A DNA stretch of 64,000 nt from NCBI GenBank assembly GCA_035546635.1, contig DASZWJ010000034.1, positions 1 to 64,000 of the forward strand, read 5' to 3'. The translations under genes and the position numbers were made by a program. The stretch comes from Gammaproteobacteria bacterium. Lineage in GTDB: Bacteria; Pseudomonadota; Gammaproteobacteria; JAURND01. Numbering within the stretch: position 1 is the stretch's first letter; each line of letters begins with the position of its first letter. The notes under the pieces are model-generated. The model ran no database searches. It worked only from the letters and a program-made list of their open reading frames with translations, and was not told the DNA's origin. Shown here one piece after another: positions 1 to 9,594 of this stretch.

Positions 1-340
1 ACGCTGGTCAGAAAATCAATTTTGACCAAAAAGTATTTTTCAAAGTCTGAAAATGAGAGTGATTTATTAAAAATTACGGCCAATCAGGCTAATGCTTTGA
101 TTTATCAGCTGGCTTTAGCGGCATAATTGGCTAAAGTCCAGTGGTAAGGACCCTGAAGCTCGCGCCACGGGATCATATTATCCTCGTGCTTTAGGAATCA
201 ATGCAATCTCAGGTTTTTCACGCTGCCCTCAAATTAGCATTCCTTGTCAAACTGAAAATGGTATCCCCATAGGAATTTCATTATTATCGGGATATGGTTT
301 GGATAATTTTTTACTGGCTGCAAGTAATTTTAGATATTAG
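1..340 (+). pseudogene. Amidase-family C-terminal remnant (partial, frame-broken)
   Basis: The second half (about 128-340) reads in one frame as a peptide ending at the TAG at 338-340. It contains the segments SRCPQISIPC and NGIPIGISLLSGYGLDNFLL, which resemble the C-terminal part of amidase-signature enzymes (small-residue/Pro stretch, then a G-P-x-G-x-x-L motif). The upstream sequence in that frame is full of stops. A different frame is open from base 1 to a TAA at 124-126 and may be the preceding part of the same gene or another gene's tail. The simplest reading is a frameshifted remnant cut by the window edge. The family call rests on motif resemblance only. Confidence 0.45.
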
Positions 341-390
341 GGATCAATATCTTTAAAAAGAGCGGAGAAATCTCAGCTTAACTTAAGAAA

Positions 391-399
391 TGCTATAAT
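391..399 (+). promoter_or_regulatory. Extended -10 promoter element
   Basis: TGCTATAAT is an extended -10 hexamer (TGn plus TATAAT at 394-399), 38 bases upstream of the ATG at 437. I see no good -35 at the expected distance, which fits an extended -10 promoter. A strong Shine-Dalgarno (AGGGAGG at about 421-427) precedes the start codon. Confidence 0.5.
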
Positions 400-436
400 A
401 CTAGTATAAATCAATTTGTAAAGGGAGGAATCATTT

Positions 437-877
437 ATGGGAAAAAAACATTCACATTTGCTTAAAACAGCTATTTTTTTGGTTGGTTTGCTAGGATTGG
501 CTCCGCTGGCTAGTGCTGCCGGTTTTTATTATGGTAAAACTTGGTATCCAAGCCAGGCAGCTTTTTGTTCCTTAGCCTGGGCTCACAATCTTCCTGTCTG
601 TATTAATGCGGGATATAGCTATGGCCACGTAGGATATTATGGATACCCGAGTGGGAATTATTATTATAATAACTATCATTCAGGCTATTCAAACGTTTAC
701 AATTATCCAAATTACACCAAATACAATGGTCCACACGGTGGACATTATTACACTTCACCCCGCGGTAATGTTTATGCTCATCCCTACAACTATAATGCCC
801 ATCCTGGGTATGGTCATAAAAGCGTAGGTAAAACCAATATCTATTACGGCCATGGCCATGCGGTTGCACATAGATAA
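437..877 (+). CDS. Small secreted Tyr/Gly/His/Asn-rich protein
   Basis: A 146-residue protein of unknown function. Residues 1-28 form a classical Sec signal peptide (KKH positive start, hydrophobic LLKTAIFLVGLLGLAPLA core, ASAA cleavage site). The mature part begins with a short segment holding two cysteines (FCSLAWAHNLPVC) that could form a disulfide. The remainder is low complexity and dominated by Tyr, Gly, His and Asn, with many YYG, NYH and GHG steps. Such composition is typical of small periplasmic or surface proteins; the histidines could bind metal, but nothing proves it. It is a single-gene unit with its own extended -10 promoter, a strong ribosome binding site and an intrinsic terminator right after it, so it is likely real and well expressed. 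Confidence 0.75.
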   Translation: MGKKHSHLLKTAIFLVGLLGLAPLASAAGFYYGKTWYPSQAAFCSLAWAHNLPVCINAGYSYGHVGYYGYPSGNYYYNNYHSGYSNVYNYPNYTKYNGPHGGHYYTSPRGNVYAHPYNYNAHPGYGHKSVGKTNIYYGHGHAVAHR

Positions 878-900
878 TTTGTATCTAGTAACAAACAGCA

Positions 901-928
901 AAAAGCCCTTCTAAGGAAGGGCTTTTTT
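901..928 (+). terminator. Rho-independent terminator
   Basis: A GC-rich stem (AGCCCTTC paired with GAAGGGCT, loop of about 4) followed by a run of six T, 23 bases after the stop of the secreted protein gene at 437-877. Confidence 0.85.
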
Positions 929-1090
929 AATTTTTGGTGTACTCAGCTTGACCTCGGCTTATCCGTATAGTTCATTATCAGCGAAGTGACGCACTAATTG
1001 GCTTTTAGTATGGAAACTGATTTTTGTTTAACAAGGCTCTACGAAAACATGAATAAAAATAGTAAAGAGACTGCCGCATAGAGGTATACT

Positions 1091-1276
1091 CTATTTATCC
1101 GCAACCAATTTGCCAGCCTTTGCCCAGTCTTCGCGGGCGACTTCACTAATCACCACGTCCACGCTTTCTGGAGGGCAGCTCAGGGTTTCAACAACTACTC
1201 GCGTTACTTCACGAGCAAACGCACGCTTTTGATCCAGCGTACGACCAGGATGCATTTCTAAACGTAATATAGGCAT
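1091..1276 (-). CDS. 4-oxalocrotonate tautomerase-like protein
   Basis: A 61-residue protein starting MPILRLEM, matching the 4-oxalocrotonate tautomerase family in size and in the catalytic Pro that becomes the N-terminal residue after Met removal. Members catalyse keto-enol tautomerisation of small dicarboxylic or aromatic-degradation intermediates as small oligomers. The central segment (RTLDQKRAFAREVTRVVVETL) is the expected amphipathic helix, followed by the strand PESVDVVISEV and a conserved-looking Trp near residue 52. The Shine-Dalgarno AAGGAG lies just upstream. It is transcribed divergently from the LysR gene at 1391, which is therefore its likely regulator. The actual substrate cannot be read from sequence. 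Confidence 0.85.
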   Translation of the reverse strand: MPILRLEMHPGRTLDQKRAFAREVTRVVVETLSCPPESVDVVISEVAREDWAKAGKLVADK

Positions 1277-1371
1277 GATAGCTCCTTAATTCAGTGACAC
1301 TCAGGATTGAGTGTCTGCAGTATTACTTAGATGTAAAAAGGAATAAATATGTGATAGATTGAATCATTTAA

Positions 1372-1383
1372 AACCTATAGGTT
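1372..1383. promoter_or_regulatory. 12-bp perfect palindrome, candidate LysR operator
   Basis: AACCTATAGGTT is a perfect 12-bp palindrome placed 7 bases before the LysR start codon, in the divergent intergenic region shared with the tautomerase gene. Position and symmetry suggest a regulator site. It is unproven and was found by eye. Confidence 0.4.
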
Positions 1384-1390
1384 CTTAATC

Positions 1391-2299
1391 ATGGGTAAAT
1401 TGGCAGGCATGGAAATGTTTGTGAGGGTGGTTGAATGCGGCAGTTTCACGAAAGCTGCGGAAGTTAGCAATGTCTCATCGACCATGGTGGCTAAACATAT
1501 TCGAATGATCGAAGAGCGACTCGGAGCCCGATTGCTTCATCGCACCACTCGGCGACAGCATCTCACAGAGGTAGGTCAGCTCTATTATGAACGTTGTAAG
1601 CAGGCGTTGGCTGAGGTGGCGCTGGCTGAGGCAAGCGCATCTGAGTTACAAGTTAGTCCTCGCGGGCTGGTCAGATTGGTAGCGCCGGTCGGTTTTGGCA
1701 ATCAGAATCTTGTCCCAGTATTGATAGATTATTTGCTGCGCTATCCTGAGGTTAACGTTGAATTGACTTTAGATAATCGCGTACCCGATCTAATCAACGA
1801 AGGTTACGAATTAGGTATTCAAATTGGTGAAATTGACGCAACTGAACTCGTCGCCCGTCCGCTCTGTCCCTATCGCCGGATACTGGCGGCAGCGCCCAAT
1901 TATCTAACCAAATATGGGCAACCAGAACATCCAGAGCAATTAAAGATGCACAGTTGCCTTGGACTTTCCTATTGGCGGCGCCACGACCGTTGGCATTTGA
2001 TCGGACCCGATGCTGTGGAATATGAAGTCACAGTCAAGGGTAGATTCAGTGCAAACCAGGGGAGTGCTTTGCGTACTGCAGCCTTACTTGGAGCAGGCAT
2101 TGTGCTGCAACCTGAAATGTCTTTAGTCGACGATATCGCCAGAGGTCGCCTGGTACATGTTTTGCCGGAATGGTCATTTAAGCCGACACCGATGTATTTG
2201 ATCTATGCGCCGGACACCCGTCCCACGGCGAAGTTGCGTAGTATGATTGATTTTCTGGTTCAGTGTTTTGGCTTAGAAGAACTAAAACAGCAGAAATAA
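1391..2299 (+). CDS. LysR-family transcriptional regulator
   Basis: A 302-residue LysR-type regulator. Residues about 1-60 form the winged helix-turn-helix (GSFTKAAEVSNVSSTMVAKHIRMIEE, then ARLLHRTTRRQHLTEVG). Residues about 90-295 form the periplasmic-binding-protein-like effector domain. The sequence resembles the DsdC/AaeR-like subgroup common in proteobacteria. The gene is divergent from the tautomerase at 1091-1276, the usual layout for a LysR gene and its target, so control of that gene and autoregulation are inferred. The coding sequence looks more GC-rich than its neighbours, a weak hint of acquisition. The inducer is unknown. Confidence 0.9.
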   Translation: MGKLAGMEMFVRVVECGSFTKAAEVSNVSSTMVAKHIRMIEERLGARLLHRTTRRQHLTEVGQLYYERCKQALAEVALAEASASELQVSPRGLVRLVAPVGFGNQNLVPVLIDYLLRYPEVNVELTLDNRVPDLINEGYELGIQIGEIDATELVARPLCPYRRILAAAPNYLTKYGQPEHPEQLKMHSCLGLSYWRRHDRWHLIGPDAVEYEVTVKGRFSANQGSALRTAALLGAGIVLQPEMSLVDDIARGRLVHVLPEWSFKPTPMYLIYAPDTRPTAKLRSMIDFLVQCFGLEELKQQK

Positions 2300-2306
2300 A
2301 TGCAAT

Positions 2307-2780
2307 TTATTTTGTGTTTGTACAGCTGATCTTCACAGTCTGTGGAGGATTTTTTCGCAGATTATCCGGTGCAATAAAATTAATCCCAAACTCAATTCCA
2401 GAAATATTTTCAGTTGTTTTTCCAGTCCAGGTAAAGGTCGCTGAAGACAGACCTTGGGTATGAAGAGGATTCCATTCATTAGGGTGCATGGAGGTGTCAT
2501 TGGTTATTTCCACTGGGGAAACAAACATGGCTTGAACGTCACCGGGTATCAGGCTATCAGGATTATTTAATCCAGATCCAAAAGTGCAGGTGATATTAAA
2601 TATATCTCCTTGTTTAACGATTCTATTATTAGCTGCAAAAATATATGTTGTACAAACAGTTGGTGGTTCGGATTTGTCTGCTATATCTGTACAATTGTTA
2701 ATATTCACTAGCGGAATAACCTCTCCATAAGCAATGCAGACTACAGAGCTTAATGCAAAACTAATTATTATTTTTTTCAT
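2307..2780 (-). CDS. Hypothetical secreted protein
   Basis: A 157-residue protein not assigned to a family. Residues 1-19 form a signal peptide (KK start, hydrophobic IIISFALSSVVCIAYG). The mature part is rich in Thr, Asn and Pro with several cysteines (NNCTD, TVCTTY, ITCTF, KISCTN) that could form two disulfides, and alternates short beta-like stretches, suggesting a small periplasmic or secreted beta-sandwich. It ends only 7 bases from the convergent LysR stop codon. Function unknown. Confidence 0.65.
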   Translation of the reverse strand: MKKIIISFALSSVVCIAYGEVIPLVNINNCTDIADKSEPPTVCTTYIFAANNRIVKQGDIFNITCTFGSGLNNPDSLIPGDVQAMFVSPVEITNDTSMHPNEWNPLHTQGLSSATFTWTGKTTENISGIEFGINFIAPDNLRKNPPQTVKISCTNTK

Positions 2781-2919
2781 AGATAATTGCCCTTTAATTT
2801 GGAGTTGAGTCTATATGACATTGACTCTAAACTCTATGTTATATTGTTCAAAATCATTTCGTAAGTGATGAACCGAAATGTTCTATCACAAGCGTCCGCT
2901 AAAGCACTATATTCTCTCT

Positions 2920-2982
2920 CCCCTTGTGGCAGAGGGGATACAGAGTTTTACCAGACACGAGTGCGCCTACGCGGGAATGATA
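2920..2982. repeat. Degenerate copy of dispersed palindromic repeats
   Basis: CTCCCCTTGTGGCAGAGGGG resembles the arm of the inner palindromic element near 14650. The following GTGCGCCTACGCGGGAATGA resembles the dRS3-like element near 14818-14840 and 52785. It lies between the promoter side and the true start of purT and makes an artificial N-terminal open-frame extension of that gene. Confidence 0.6.
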
Positions 2983-3050
2983 GTTTTTTATCAGCCACAG
3001 AGTTTTCGTTGCTACAGAGAATTAATTCACTAAGATTTGGAGTGCTTGAA

Positions 3051-4250
3051 ATGACTCAAATTGGAACACCTTTATCTACCAATGCGTGTAAGGCTATGTT
3101 ACTGGGAGGAGGGGAGCTTGGCAAGGAAGTGGTTATTGCCTTGCAGCGGTTTGGTGTTGAGACTATCGTGGTAGATCGTTATGCTAATTCTCCGGCAATG
3201 CAAGTGGCGCATCGTTCGCATGTCATCACCATGACTGATGCAGATGCATTATACAACGTGATTAACATCGAAAAACCGCAATGGATTATTCCAGAAATTG
3301 AAGCTGTTGCGACTGAAGTATTAATTGATGTAGAAAAGCAACGCATCGCAACGGTTATTCCTAATGCACAGGCAGTGAATTTAACTATGAATCGCGGTGG
3401 TATTCGTTGTCTGGCCGCAGAAGAGCTCAAACTACCCACCTCCAATTACCGTTTTGCCAAAAACTTACCCGAGTTAGAATCAGCTTGCGCGGCTATCGGT
3501 TATCCGTGTTTTGTGAAACCTGTCATGTCTTCATCGGGCAAAGGTCAATCACTGGTGAAGCAACAAGCAGACATTGCTACAGCATGGCAATATGCAAGCC
3601 AAGCCGGTCGGGTTAATAAATGTGAAGTCATTGTTGAGTCTAAGATTGATTTTGAAATTGAAATCACCTTATTAACGGTCAGGTCTGTCAATGCTGAAGG
3701 CAAAATAACCACGACTTTTTGTCAGCCTATTGGTCATCGCCAAGTCGCAGGAGATTATGTAGAAAGCTGGCAGCCGCAAGTCATGTCCAATTCAGCCTTG
3801 GAAAAAGCAGAGCAGATTGCGCGGGCGGTGACAGATCGCTTAGGGGGTGTGGGTATATTTGGTGTAGAATTATTTGTGCAAGGTGAAGAAGTTTGGTTTT
3901 CTGAAGTGAGTCCACGTCCTCATGACACTGGCATGGTCACCATGATTACCCAATACCAAAATGAGTTTGAATTACATGCCAGAGCTATTTTAGGCTTACC
4001 CGTGGATACCACACTCAAACAACCGGGTGCCAGCCATGTGATTTATGGCGGCAAAGATGCAGATAGTTTGTTATTCACGCATTTAGCGGAAGCCTTGGCT
4101 GTGCCAAAATCCGATTTACGCTTGTTTGGCAAACCTCGGTCTTTTGTGAAGCGGCGTATGGGAGTTGCCTTGGCCTACGCAGACGATGTCGAGACGGCTA
4201 AAAAAAATGCTGCACTTGTAGCGAATCGGATTTTAATTATGGCGGAATAA
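3051..4250 (+). CDS. purT: Formate-dependent phosphoribosylglycinamide formyltransferase (GAR transformylase 2)
   Basis: PurT makes formyl-GAR from GAR, formate and ATP, the folate-independent third step of purine synthesis. The protein from this start is 399 residues, close to the usual 392 of E. coli. Landmarks: the N-terminal dinucleotide-like loop [12 protein letters not shown], the ATP-grasp core with [15 protein letters not shown], and the metal/ATP segment [27 protein letters not shown], typical of PurT/PurK. I chose the ATG at 3051 because it has a GGAG ribosome binding site 8-10 bases upstream and aligns with the family start. The open frame extends upstream to 2865 but that part is repeat-derived sequence. 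Single-gene unit, convergent with the next gene. Confidence 0.95.
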   Translation: MTQIGTPLSTNACKAMLLGGGELGKEVVIALQRFGVETIVVDRYANSPAMQVAHRSHVITMTDADALYNVINIEKPQWIIPEIEAVATEVLIDVEKQRIATVIPNAQAVNLTMNRGGIRCLAAEELKLPTSNYRFAKNLPELESACAAIGYPCFVKPVMSSSGKGQSLVKQQADIATAWQYASQAGRVNKCEVIVESKIDFEIEITLLTVRSVNAEGKITTTFCQPIGHRQVAGDYVESWQPQVMSNSALEKAEQIARAVTDRLGGVGIFGVELFVQGEEVWFSEVSPRPHDTGMVTMITQYQNEFELHARAILGLPVDTTLKQPGASHVIYGGKDADSLLFTHLAEALAVPKSDLRLFGKPRSFVKRRMGVALAYADDVETAKKNAALVANRILIMAE

Positions 4251-4262
4251 GTCAAGGAAGAT

Positions 4263-5417
4263 CTAAACTAAACTCGAATTCATACTGCTTTCTTTTTTAT
4301 CCAGGCTATCACCAGAAGGTCCTAGTGTCGTTGGATGTTTTCCAGTTTTCCCAAAAAAAGCGGATGGAGATAAAATAAATGTGCTATCCCGGAGCCCTTC
4401 AGAAACTTTTTCTAATATCTTTTGATGGACAGCAGGATCTTTAGATTCTGAAATAATATCTTTTACGGTTAATCCTTCATAAGAGGTTCCCGAGTTCCCT
4501 GCTCCTTGGGGGATTTCAAGCAGTTTATCTCTCTGCGCTTGATAGGGAAAGGCGCGTAACATAACATAGAGAAAATCCCATTTTTCATTTAATACTGCAA
4601 TCGCAGAAGAGGTTAAGCCTTTGAATTTTCCTTGTTGATAAGTGTTAAATAATAAAGACAGCTGAGAGACAGAATTTATACCCATGTTTAATAATAATAG
4701 ACGGAAATAATTGGCATCCGTAGATAATATGGAGATGGCTATCAGGTCACAGCCTTTAAATTTGCCGCCTGTTTGAAAAATTCGCATGGCATTTAATCTT
4801 TGCTCTAAGGTAAATGCATTAAGAATTATTTTTAAGCATCTATTTCTTTGAAGTTCTACTGTCATCGCTAAGGTAGTCATCCCGCTATATTGTCCACTTT
4901 TTAAAAAGGCATTAATTAAAGTAAAATACTCCTCTTTGTTAACAGCTTGATTTATTGCTCTTAAGCAGGCTGGTTGATTATAGGCTACTGCCATAGCTAC
5001 GGGTGTTAAACCTTCATCCTTTCCTGTTGAGGGACAAATTTGCAAGAGTTCTACTCTGTTGGGAAGTGATTCAATATAATTTAAAAAAATGTCTAAAGCG
5101 CCAACGCAATTATGTTGTATCGCTATGTCAATCAGTGTATAACCAAGCTCGGGTTCAATTTCACCAGTGGAGGTCAACAAGAGGTTTTTTTGGCTCGGTG
5201 AAGCACGATTCCAGTAAGTTCCCAAAAGTCCGAGCAAGCCTTCTTGTATCATGACGACTATTGAATTAAAAGTTAGGGGTGCTTTATTGATTTCAACAAG
5301 TAATTCAGCATCAATTGTTGGAAATTCATTTAATTCTGACGGGGAAGTAGGATTAGGATTCTCTTCTGGAGAATTTTCAGATAGATTTTTTCTTTTTTTG
5401 TTCTTTTGTTCAGCCAA
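4263..5417 (-). CDS. Ankyrin-like repeat protein, candidate effector
   Basis: A 384-residue cytosolic-looking protein without signal peptide or membrane segment. Residues 1-35 are a Lys/Glu/Asn/Ser/Pro-rich disordered tail. Residues about 85-310 hold several irregular repeats of about 35-45 residues with the pattern G-x-T-x-x-x-[IM]-A followed by a helix pair (GYTLIDIAIQHNCVGALDIF, EGLTPVAMAVAYNQPACLRA, GMTTLAMTVELQRNRCLKII, GCDLIAISILS, GLTSSAIAVLNEKWDFLYVM), matching divergent ankyrin repeats. The C-terminal 40 residues are again polar. Ankyrin-repeat proteins in Legionellales are frequently type IV-secreted and bind host proteins; secretion here is inference only. Convergent with purT. Confidence 0.65.
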   Translation of the reverse strand: MAEQKNKKRKNLSENSPEENPNPTSPSELNEFPTIDAELLVEINKAPLTFNSIVVMIQEGLLGLLGTYWNRASPSQKNLLLTSTGEIEPELGYTLIDIAIQHNCVGALDIFLNYIESLPNRVELLQICPSTGKDEGLTPVAMAVAYNQPACLRAINQAVNKEEYFTLINAFLKSGQYSGMTTLAMTVELQRNRCLKIILNAFTLEQRLNAMRIFQTGGKFKGCDLIAISILSTDANYFRLLLLNMGINSVSQLSLLFNTYQQGKFKGLTSSAIAVLNEKWDFLYVMLRAFPYQAQRDKLLEIPQGAGNSGTSYEGLTVKDIISESKDPAVHQKILEKVSEGLRDSTFILSPSAFFGKTGKHPTTLGPSGDSLDKKESSMNSSLV

Positions 5418-5680
5418 TTTATTAATCTCTCATATTTTATTATTCTATTAGTTATAAATCCCATGGAAAAACTCATTATATCTAGAATTCGGTAAAAGAC
5501 AAATCAGAAACTTTTGGTGAGATTTAGAATTAAATGATTATAGGTTGTTTTCAGGTGTGGTTAGGCAGCTATATTAAATTGAGAAATTTCCCCATTCTTT
5601 GTTATAATTTTCAAATAATCTAATTTTTTTAGCAACCGATCTGATGCATTGATTAATGACAGGAAATGGGTTAAAAAATT

Positions 5681-7273
5681 ATGTTCAAGCTATTACTCAA
5701 ATATATGATCGGCTTTATCCTCATCGGTCTGGTCTCGATTTTTATTCTTTATCTCATTTCTGCTAAATTATTTTATCTCAGTTTTGAGCAGACTACTTTG
5801 GATATGAACCAAGGTATATTCTATTCTCTACAATCAGAATTCTCTACGCATCCCGAAAATCAATGGTCGACTATTCTGACAGAATCTCAGCCTCTTGATG
5901 CAAATACAGCATCCATAAAGCCTATCTCACAATTGCATTTAAATCAAAAAGAACTCAATAAATTAATGCAAGGCGAGATTGTGATAAAGAAAAGTAGTGA
6001 TATTTATTATTTTGGTTACGGGGTGGTTGAAATATTTTTATATCAACGGATCGGTCAAAGTAATCAAGCACTGGTGTTGGGCGATATCCCCTTGTCTTGG
6101 GTGGCGCAAAAAACATCAGCGTGGATGGTGTATTTTATTCGACAAGAATTGCAGCATACTCCGCGTAATCAATGGCGAAATACCTTGCAACGGCTCTCCT
6201 CCGCTTACAAGGTGCCATTATCCATTTTAGATATTAATAACTCTTGAGTACCTGCTGTTTTAAAACAATCCTCGGCGCCGAGCACTCTGGTTTTAGGAAA
6301 ACCAGATCATGCAGGTAAAATAAATTTCGCCTATTTTACCATCGATCACAGTCAACAAGTTGTTCAAATCGGTCCTATTCCTTATCCTTTTTATCCGCAG
6401 TATCAACTCTATATCCTTGTGGGTATTTTTATTGTCATCGTCATTCTCGCTATTATTTTGCTAACTTATATTTTTAGCAGAAACTTGGAAAAAATCTATA
6501 AAATCACGGACAGATATAGTCATGGTGATTTTTCTGCGGCGCCTAAATTTAGTCCACATTCTACGCTCCACACTTTGTATGAAAATATTTTAGAAATGGG
6601 CAATAAAATTCAAAATTTGATGACGGTACAGCATAATTTAATCCGCTTTGTCGCACATGAAAGTAGAACGCCTATTTCTACCATGTTATTTGCTATAGAA
6701 GACTTGGAAGATGAAAAACTATCTGAAAAAATCCAAAGAAATATCCTTAGCATTAAGGAAGATTTAGTTACTTTGAATGATTTAGTTGGCGATTTTTTAA
6801 ATTATGTCAAACTGAGTGATAAAGAGGTAGTTTTAAATAAACAAGTTGTGAATATTAACCAATGGTTACAAACAGCTATTCAGAAATTTGCGTTAGCCCC
6901 CAAACGAATTTTTTTGCAATCCAACATCGATCCAGATGTGACTGGTACTTTTGATTCGCTATTAATGCGTCATGCATTCAATAATTTAATTACCAATGCC
7001 ATTAAGTATGCACATTCGCAAGTACAGATTACTGCGACATGCGATAGTCAGGGTTTAACTATACAAGTCGAAGATGATGGCTCCGGTATTCTGGATGCTG
7101 ACAAAGAAAAAATTTTTACTCCCTTCTTTCAAACCCAAACTGCTGAACCAGGCGGGTTTGGCCTTGGACTCATGATTGCTGAAACGATTGTCAAAAAACA
7201 CCAAGGAACATTATCTGTTGCTGATTCCAGATTGGGTGGAACCTGCTTTACACTGGTTTTAATCGGTATCTAA
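5681..7273 (+). pseudogene. RstB-like sensor histidine kinase interrupted by an in-frame TGA
   Basis: One reading frame from the ATG at 5681 to the stop at 7271-7273 encodes a complete membrane histidine kinase except for a single TGA at 6245-6247. Residues about 7-29 are TM1. The periplasmic part has two sub-segments resembling E. coli RstB (QSEFSTHPENQW and RQELQHTPRNQW beside RstB's MRSELREIPPHDW; QIGPIPYPFYPQYQ beside AVGPVPYLYYLHQ). TM2 is encoded at about 6405-6470, then HAMP, the H-box AHESRTPIST, the N-box HAFNNLITNAIKYA and G-boxes VEDDGSGI and GGFGLGL. No response regulator gene is adjacent. The second half could be translated from the GTG at 6419 as a sensorless kinase. Either a pseudogene by one nonsense mutation, or a sequencing error; recoding seems unlikely. 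Confidence 0.8.
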
Positions 7274-7369
7274 AAACATTGTCAAAGAAATGTCTACCCG
7301 TAACTATCTCGCTTTTTTTTTAAAAAAAAGGTCACAGACCTGTGGGTGCCATAGCTTTTGATAAAAACC

Positions 7370-9241
7370 TTAAGATAAATACCAAGGCGCAGATATCAGC
7401 ACAATGCGTTTGTCACGTTGTAAATAGATGAACAGCCTTAGTCCTAAATCTCTGACATTATGTAACAATCTTGCATACCAATGCGGTTCAATTAATTGCG
7501 GAATAATGACGGCGATAACTTGATCTTTATTTGATCGACACATCTTTTTAATATATCTAATGATAGGCTGATAAATTCTACGATAAGGTGAATAAATAAT
7601 TTCCAAGTTGGGTGCTTTAAGTCCAGCCGCTTTGGCAGGGATTTTAACCTTGTGAGACCAGATTTTTTTTAGTTTTTCTCCCTCTTCCTTATCAGTGCAG
7701 ATATAAACAGCATTGACTTCATCTGCAATCATTAAGGCAAAACGAATGGCTTTTTCAGCCACACGATCCCAGGCAGCAATGGGCACAATGGCAATGGGTT
7801 TAGTCATTTTATCTGTTTGTAACAGCAATGATTTATCAACTTGTCTGGCTACTATGCTGTAGCGCTGATGAATAATGCTAAATAACAAAGCTAATAATGA
7901 CGCAGCGACCAAGATTATCCATCCACCTTCTTTAAATTTAGCCACTATAATGATGACAAGGGCTATCGCAGTGATCAAAGCGCCGATACTGTTGATTAGC
8001 AATTTAAGCTGGGCATTCGTTGCATCTTTATGACTTAACCAATGCAGTGCCATACCTACTTGTGAAAACAGAAAGGCAGTAAAGGCACCGATTGCAAATA
8101 AGGGAATTAATTTGAGCATAATTCCATTGAATATCACCAAAAGTGCACCGGATAATAAAGCCAATACGCCAATGCCAACTGAATAAACTAAACGCCGACC
8201 CTGATCGGCGAAAAAATGCGGTAAGTACGAATCCTCAGCCAACAATCGACACACTCTGGGAAAACTTATAAAGCTTGTTTGTGCCGAATAGGTCAGAACG
8301 ATAAATATACTGGCCATGCTGAGATAATATAATATGTTTTTGCCAACCACGGCGGCGTTTATTTGCGACAGAATGGTTTGATAACCGGGTTTGGTTTCAT
8401 CCATAGCGACAATATGATAAGCCGGTGCTAAATATGCCAGAAGTAGCAGAAATACAGCCAGGGTGCCAATGATAATGGTCATGGTATGTTGGGCATTTTT
8501 TACCGAGGGTTTTTTGAATAAGGGTACCGCATTGCTGACCGCTTCAATGCCGGTCATTGCCGTAAGTCCATTGGCGAAAGCCCCCAGCAATAACCAAATA
8601 CTCAAATTAGCCGTCACAGCAGGAGGAGGTGGCGGTGCCACAATCGGATTTGGCAAGCCTGCACTATGCCAGGTTTTAACTAATCCAATGATGAAGGTCA
8701 CCGACATAAAGACAATAAATGCGAAAGTAGGAATAGCCAACACCAGGCCGCTCTGACGAACACCTCTTAAGTTAAGTAGCGTTAAAATCAGTAGTACTGC
8801 TAAACACAGGATTAACCGATAAGCACCTAGCTCTGGAAATGCAGAAACAACAGCCCCAACACCTGCAGAAATACCCACAGCGACATTCAACCAATAGTCC
8901 AACAGCAAAGCGATAGCAGCCCATACACCTGCTCTTTTACCTAAATTCGCACTTGCCACAGTATAGGCGCTTCCGCCAGTAGGGTAGGCGGCAATGGTTT
9001 GTTGATAAGAAAGATATAGGGTAAAAAGGACAATAATGACCCCCACCATAATGAGACTAAAATAGTGTAACCCAGCCAGACCTAGGGGTAATAAAATAGC
9101 CAGTGCAGCCTCGGGTCCATAGGCTGTTGATGAAAGAGTATCTAAACCCAGCGCTGGCACACCGCTAAATAGGGTGAGACTTTCTTTGGCTTGTTCTTTA
9201 GTTGCTAAAGGTTTGCCAATAAGTTTGTCAAATAATGACAT
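7370..9241 (-). CDS. KimA-like APC-superfamily potassium importer
   Basis: A 623-residue polytopic permease. The N-terminus (FDKLIGKPLATKEQ, then ALGLDTLSSTAYGPEAAL) and the first helices (YPTGGSAYTVASANLG, LLDYWLNVAVGISAGVGAV) match the KimA (YdaO) subfamily of APC transporters, which import K+ with protons. About 12 membrane segments span residues 20-465. Residues about 470-623 form a cytosolic C-terminal domain with a universal-stress-like alpha/beta pattern, as in KimA. The ATG at 9241 follows the ribosome binding site AAGGATG. Its 5' leader contains an 8-bp stem-loop near 9284-9309. The family also contains amino-acid permeases, so potassium is the best but not certain substrate. Confidence 0.75.
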   Translation of the reverse strand: MSLFDKLIGKPLATKEQAKESLTLFSGVPALGLDTLSSTAYGPEAALAILLPLGLAGLHYFSLIMVGVIIVLFTLYLSYQQTIAAYPTGGSAYTVASANLGKRAGVWAAIALLLDYWLNVAVGISAGVGAVVSAFPELGAYRLILCLAVLLILTLLNLRGVRQSGLVLAIPTFAFIVFMSVTFIIGLVKTWHSAGLPNPIVAPPPPPAVTANLSIWLLLGAFANGLTAMTGIEAVSNAVPLFKKPSVKNAQHTMTIIIGTLAVFLLLLAYLAPAYHIVAMDETKPGYQTILSQINAAVVGKNILYYLSMASIFIVLTYSAQTSFISFPRVCRLLAEDSYLPHFFADQGRRLVYSVGIGVLALLSGALLVIFNGIMLKLIPLFAIGAFTAFLFSQVGMALHWLSHKDATNAQLKLLINSIGALITAIALVIIIVAKFKEGGWIILVAASLLALLFSIIHQRYSIVARQVDKSLLLQTDKMTKPIAIVPIAAWDRVAEKAIRFALMIADEVNAVYICTDKEEGEKLKKIWSHKVKIPAKAAGLKAPNLEIIYSPYRRIYQPIIRYIKKMCRSNKDQVIAVIIPQLIEPHWYARLLHNVRDLGLRLFIYLQRDKRIVLISAPWYLS

Positions 9242-9594
9242 GATTCATCCTTGTGGAATCTAAGTATTTGAGTCAATCCTTCTAAACTAATCCTATTAAG
9301 AATTAGTTTTTCTTTATTTACTAGGCATTATTTTAGGGAAGCATAACAGTTTAGTTTTATCTTGTAGCCCTTGCAATAGCTTTTTGAGACGCATGGATCA
9401 CCGGATGCGAGCTTGTAAATTATTCCCATGTCGAGTTTCTTCGATATGTCTCAAATCATCATAATGAACATTTACGGTATTGTTTAATGTTGGGTTATAT
9501 CGTATTTTTCAGAATCAATATTTTTTGAAGATTTTCCTCATATTGTTTCCGAATATCTAATTTGTTGATAACGAGAAAGACAGGAATATGCTAT
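9242..9594. other. Intergenic region between divergent genes
   Basis: About 350 AT-rich bases without a credible gene. The only structure I see is an inverted repeat AAACTAAT(N10)ATTAGTTT at 9284-9309, inside the kimA-like leader. No recognisable c-di-AMP riboswitch is present. Confidence 0.4.

Noticed and set aside
2865-3050. N-terminal extension of PurT
   Set aside because: The extension is encoded by palindromic repeat sequence and does not resemble PurT; the ATG at 3051 has a ribosome site and fits the family length.
9284-9309. Riboswitch or terminator upstream of the kimA-like gene
   Set aside because: Only an 8-bp AT-rich stem is present; none of the conserved c-di-AMP riboswitch blocks are visible, and no plus-strand gene ends there.
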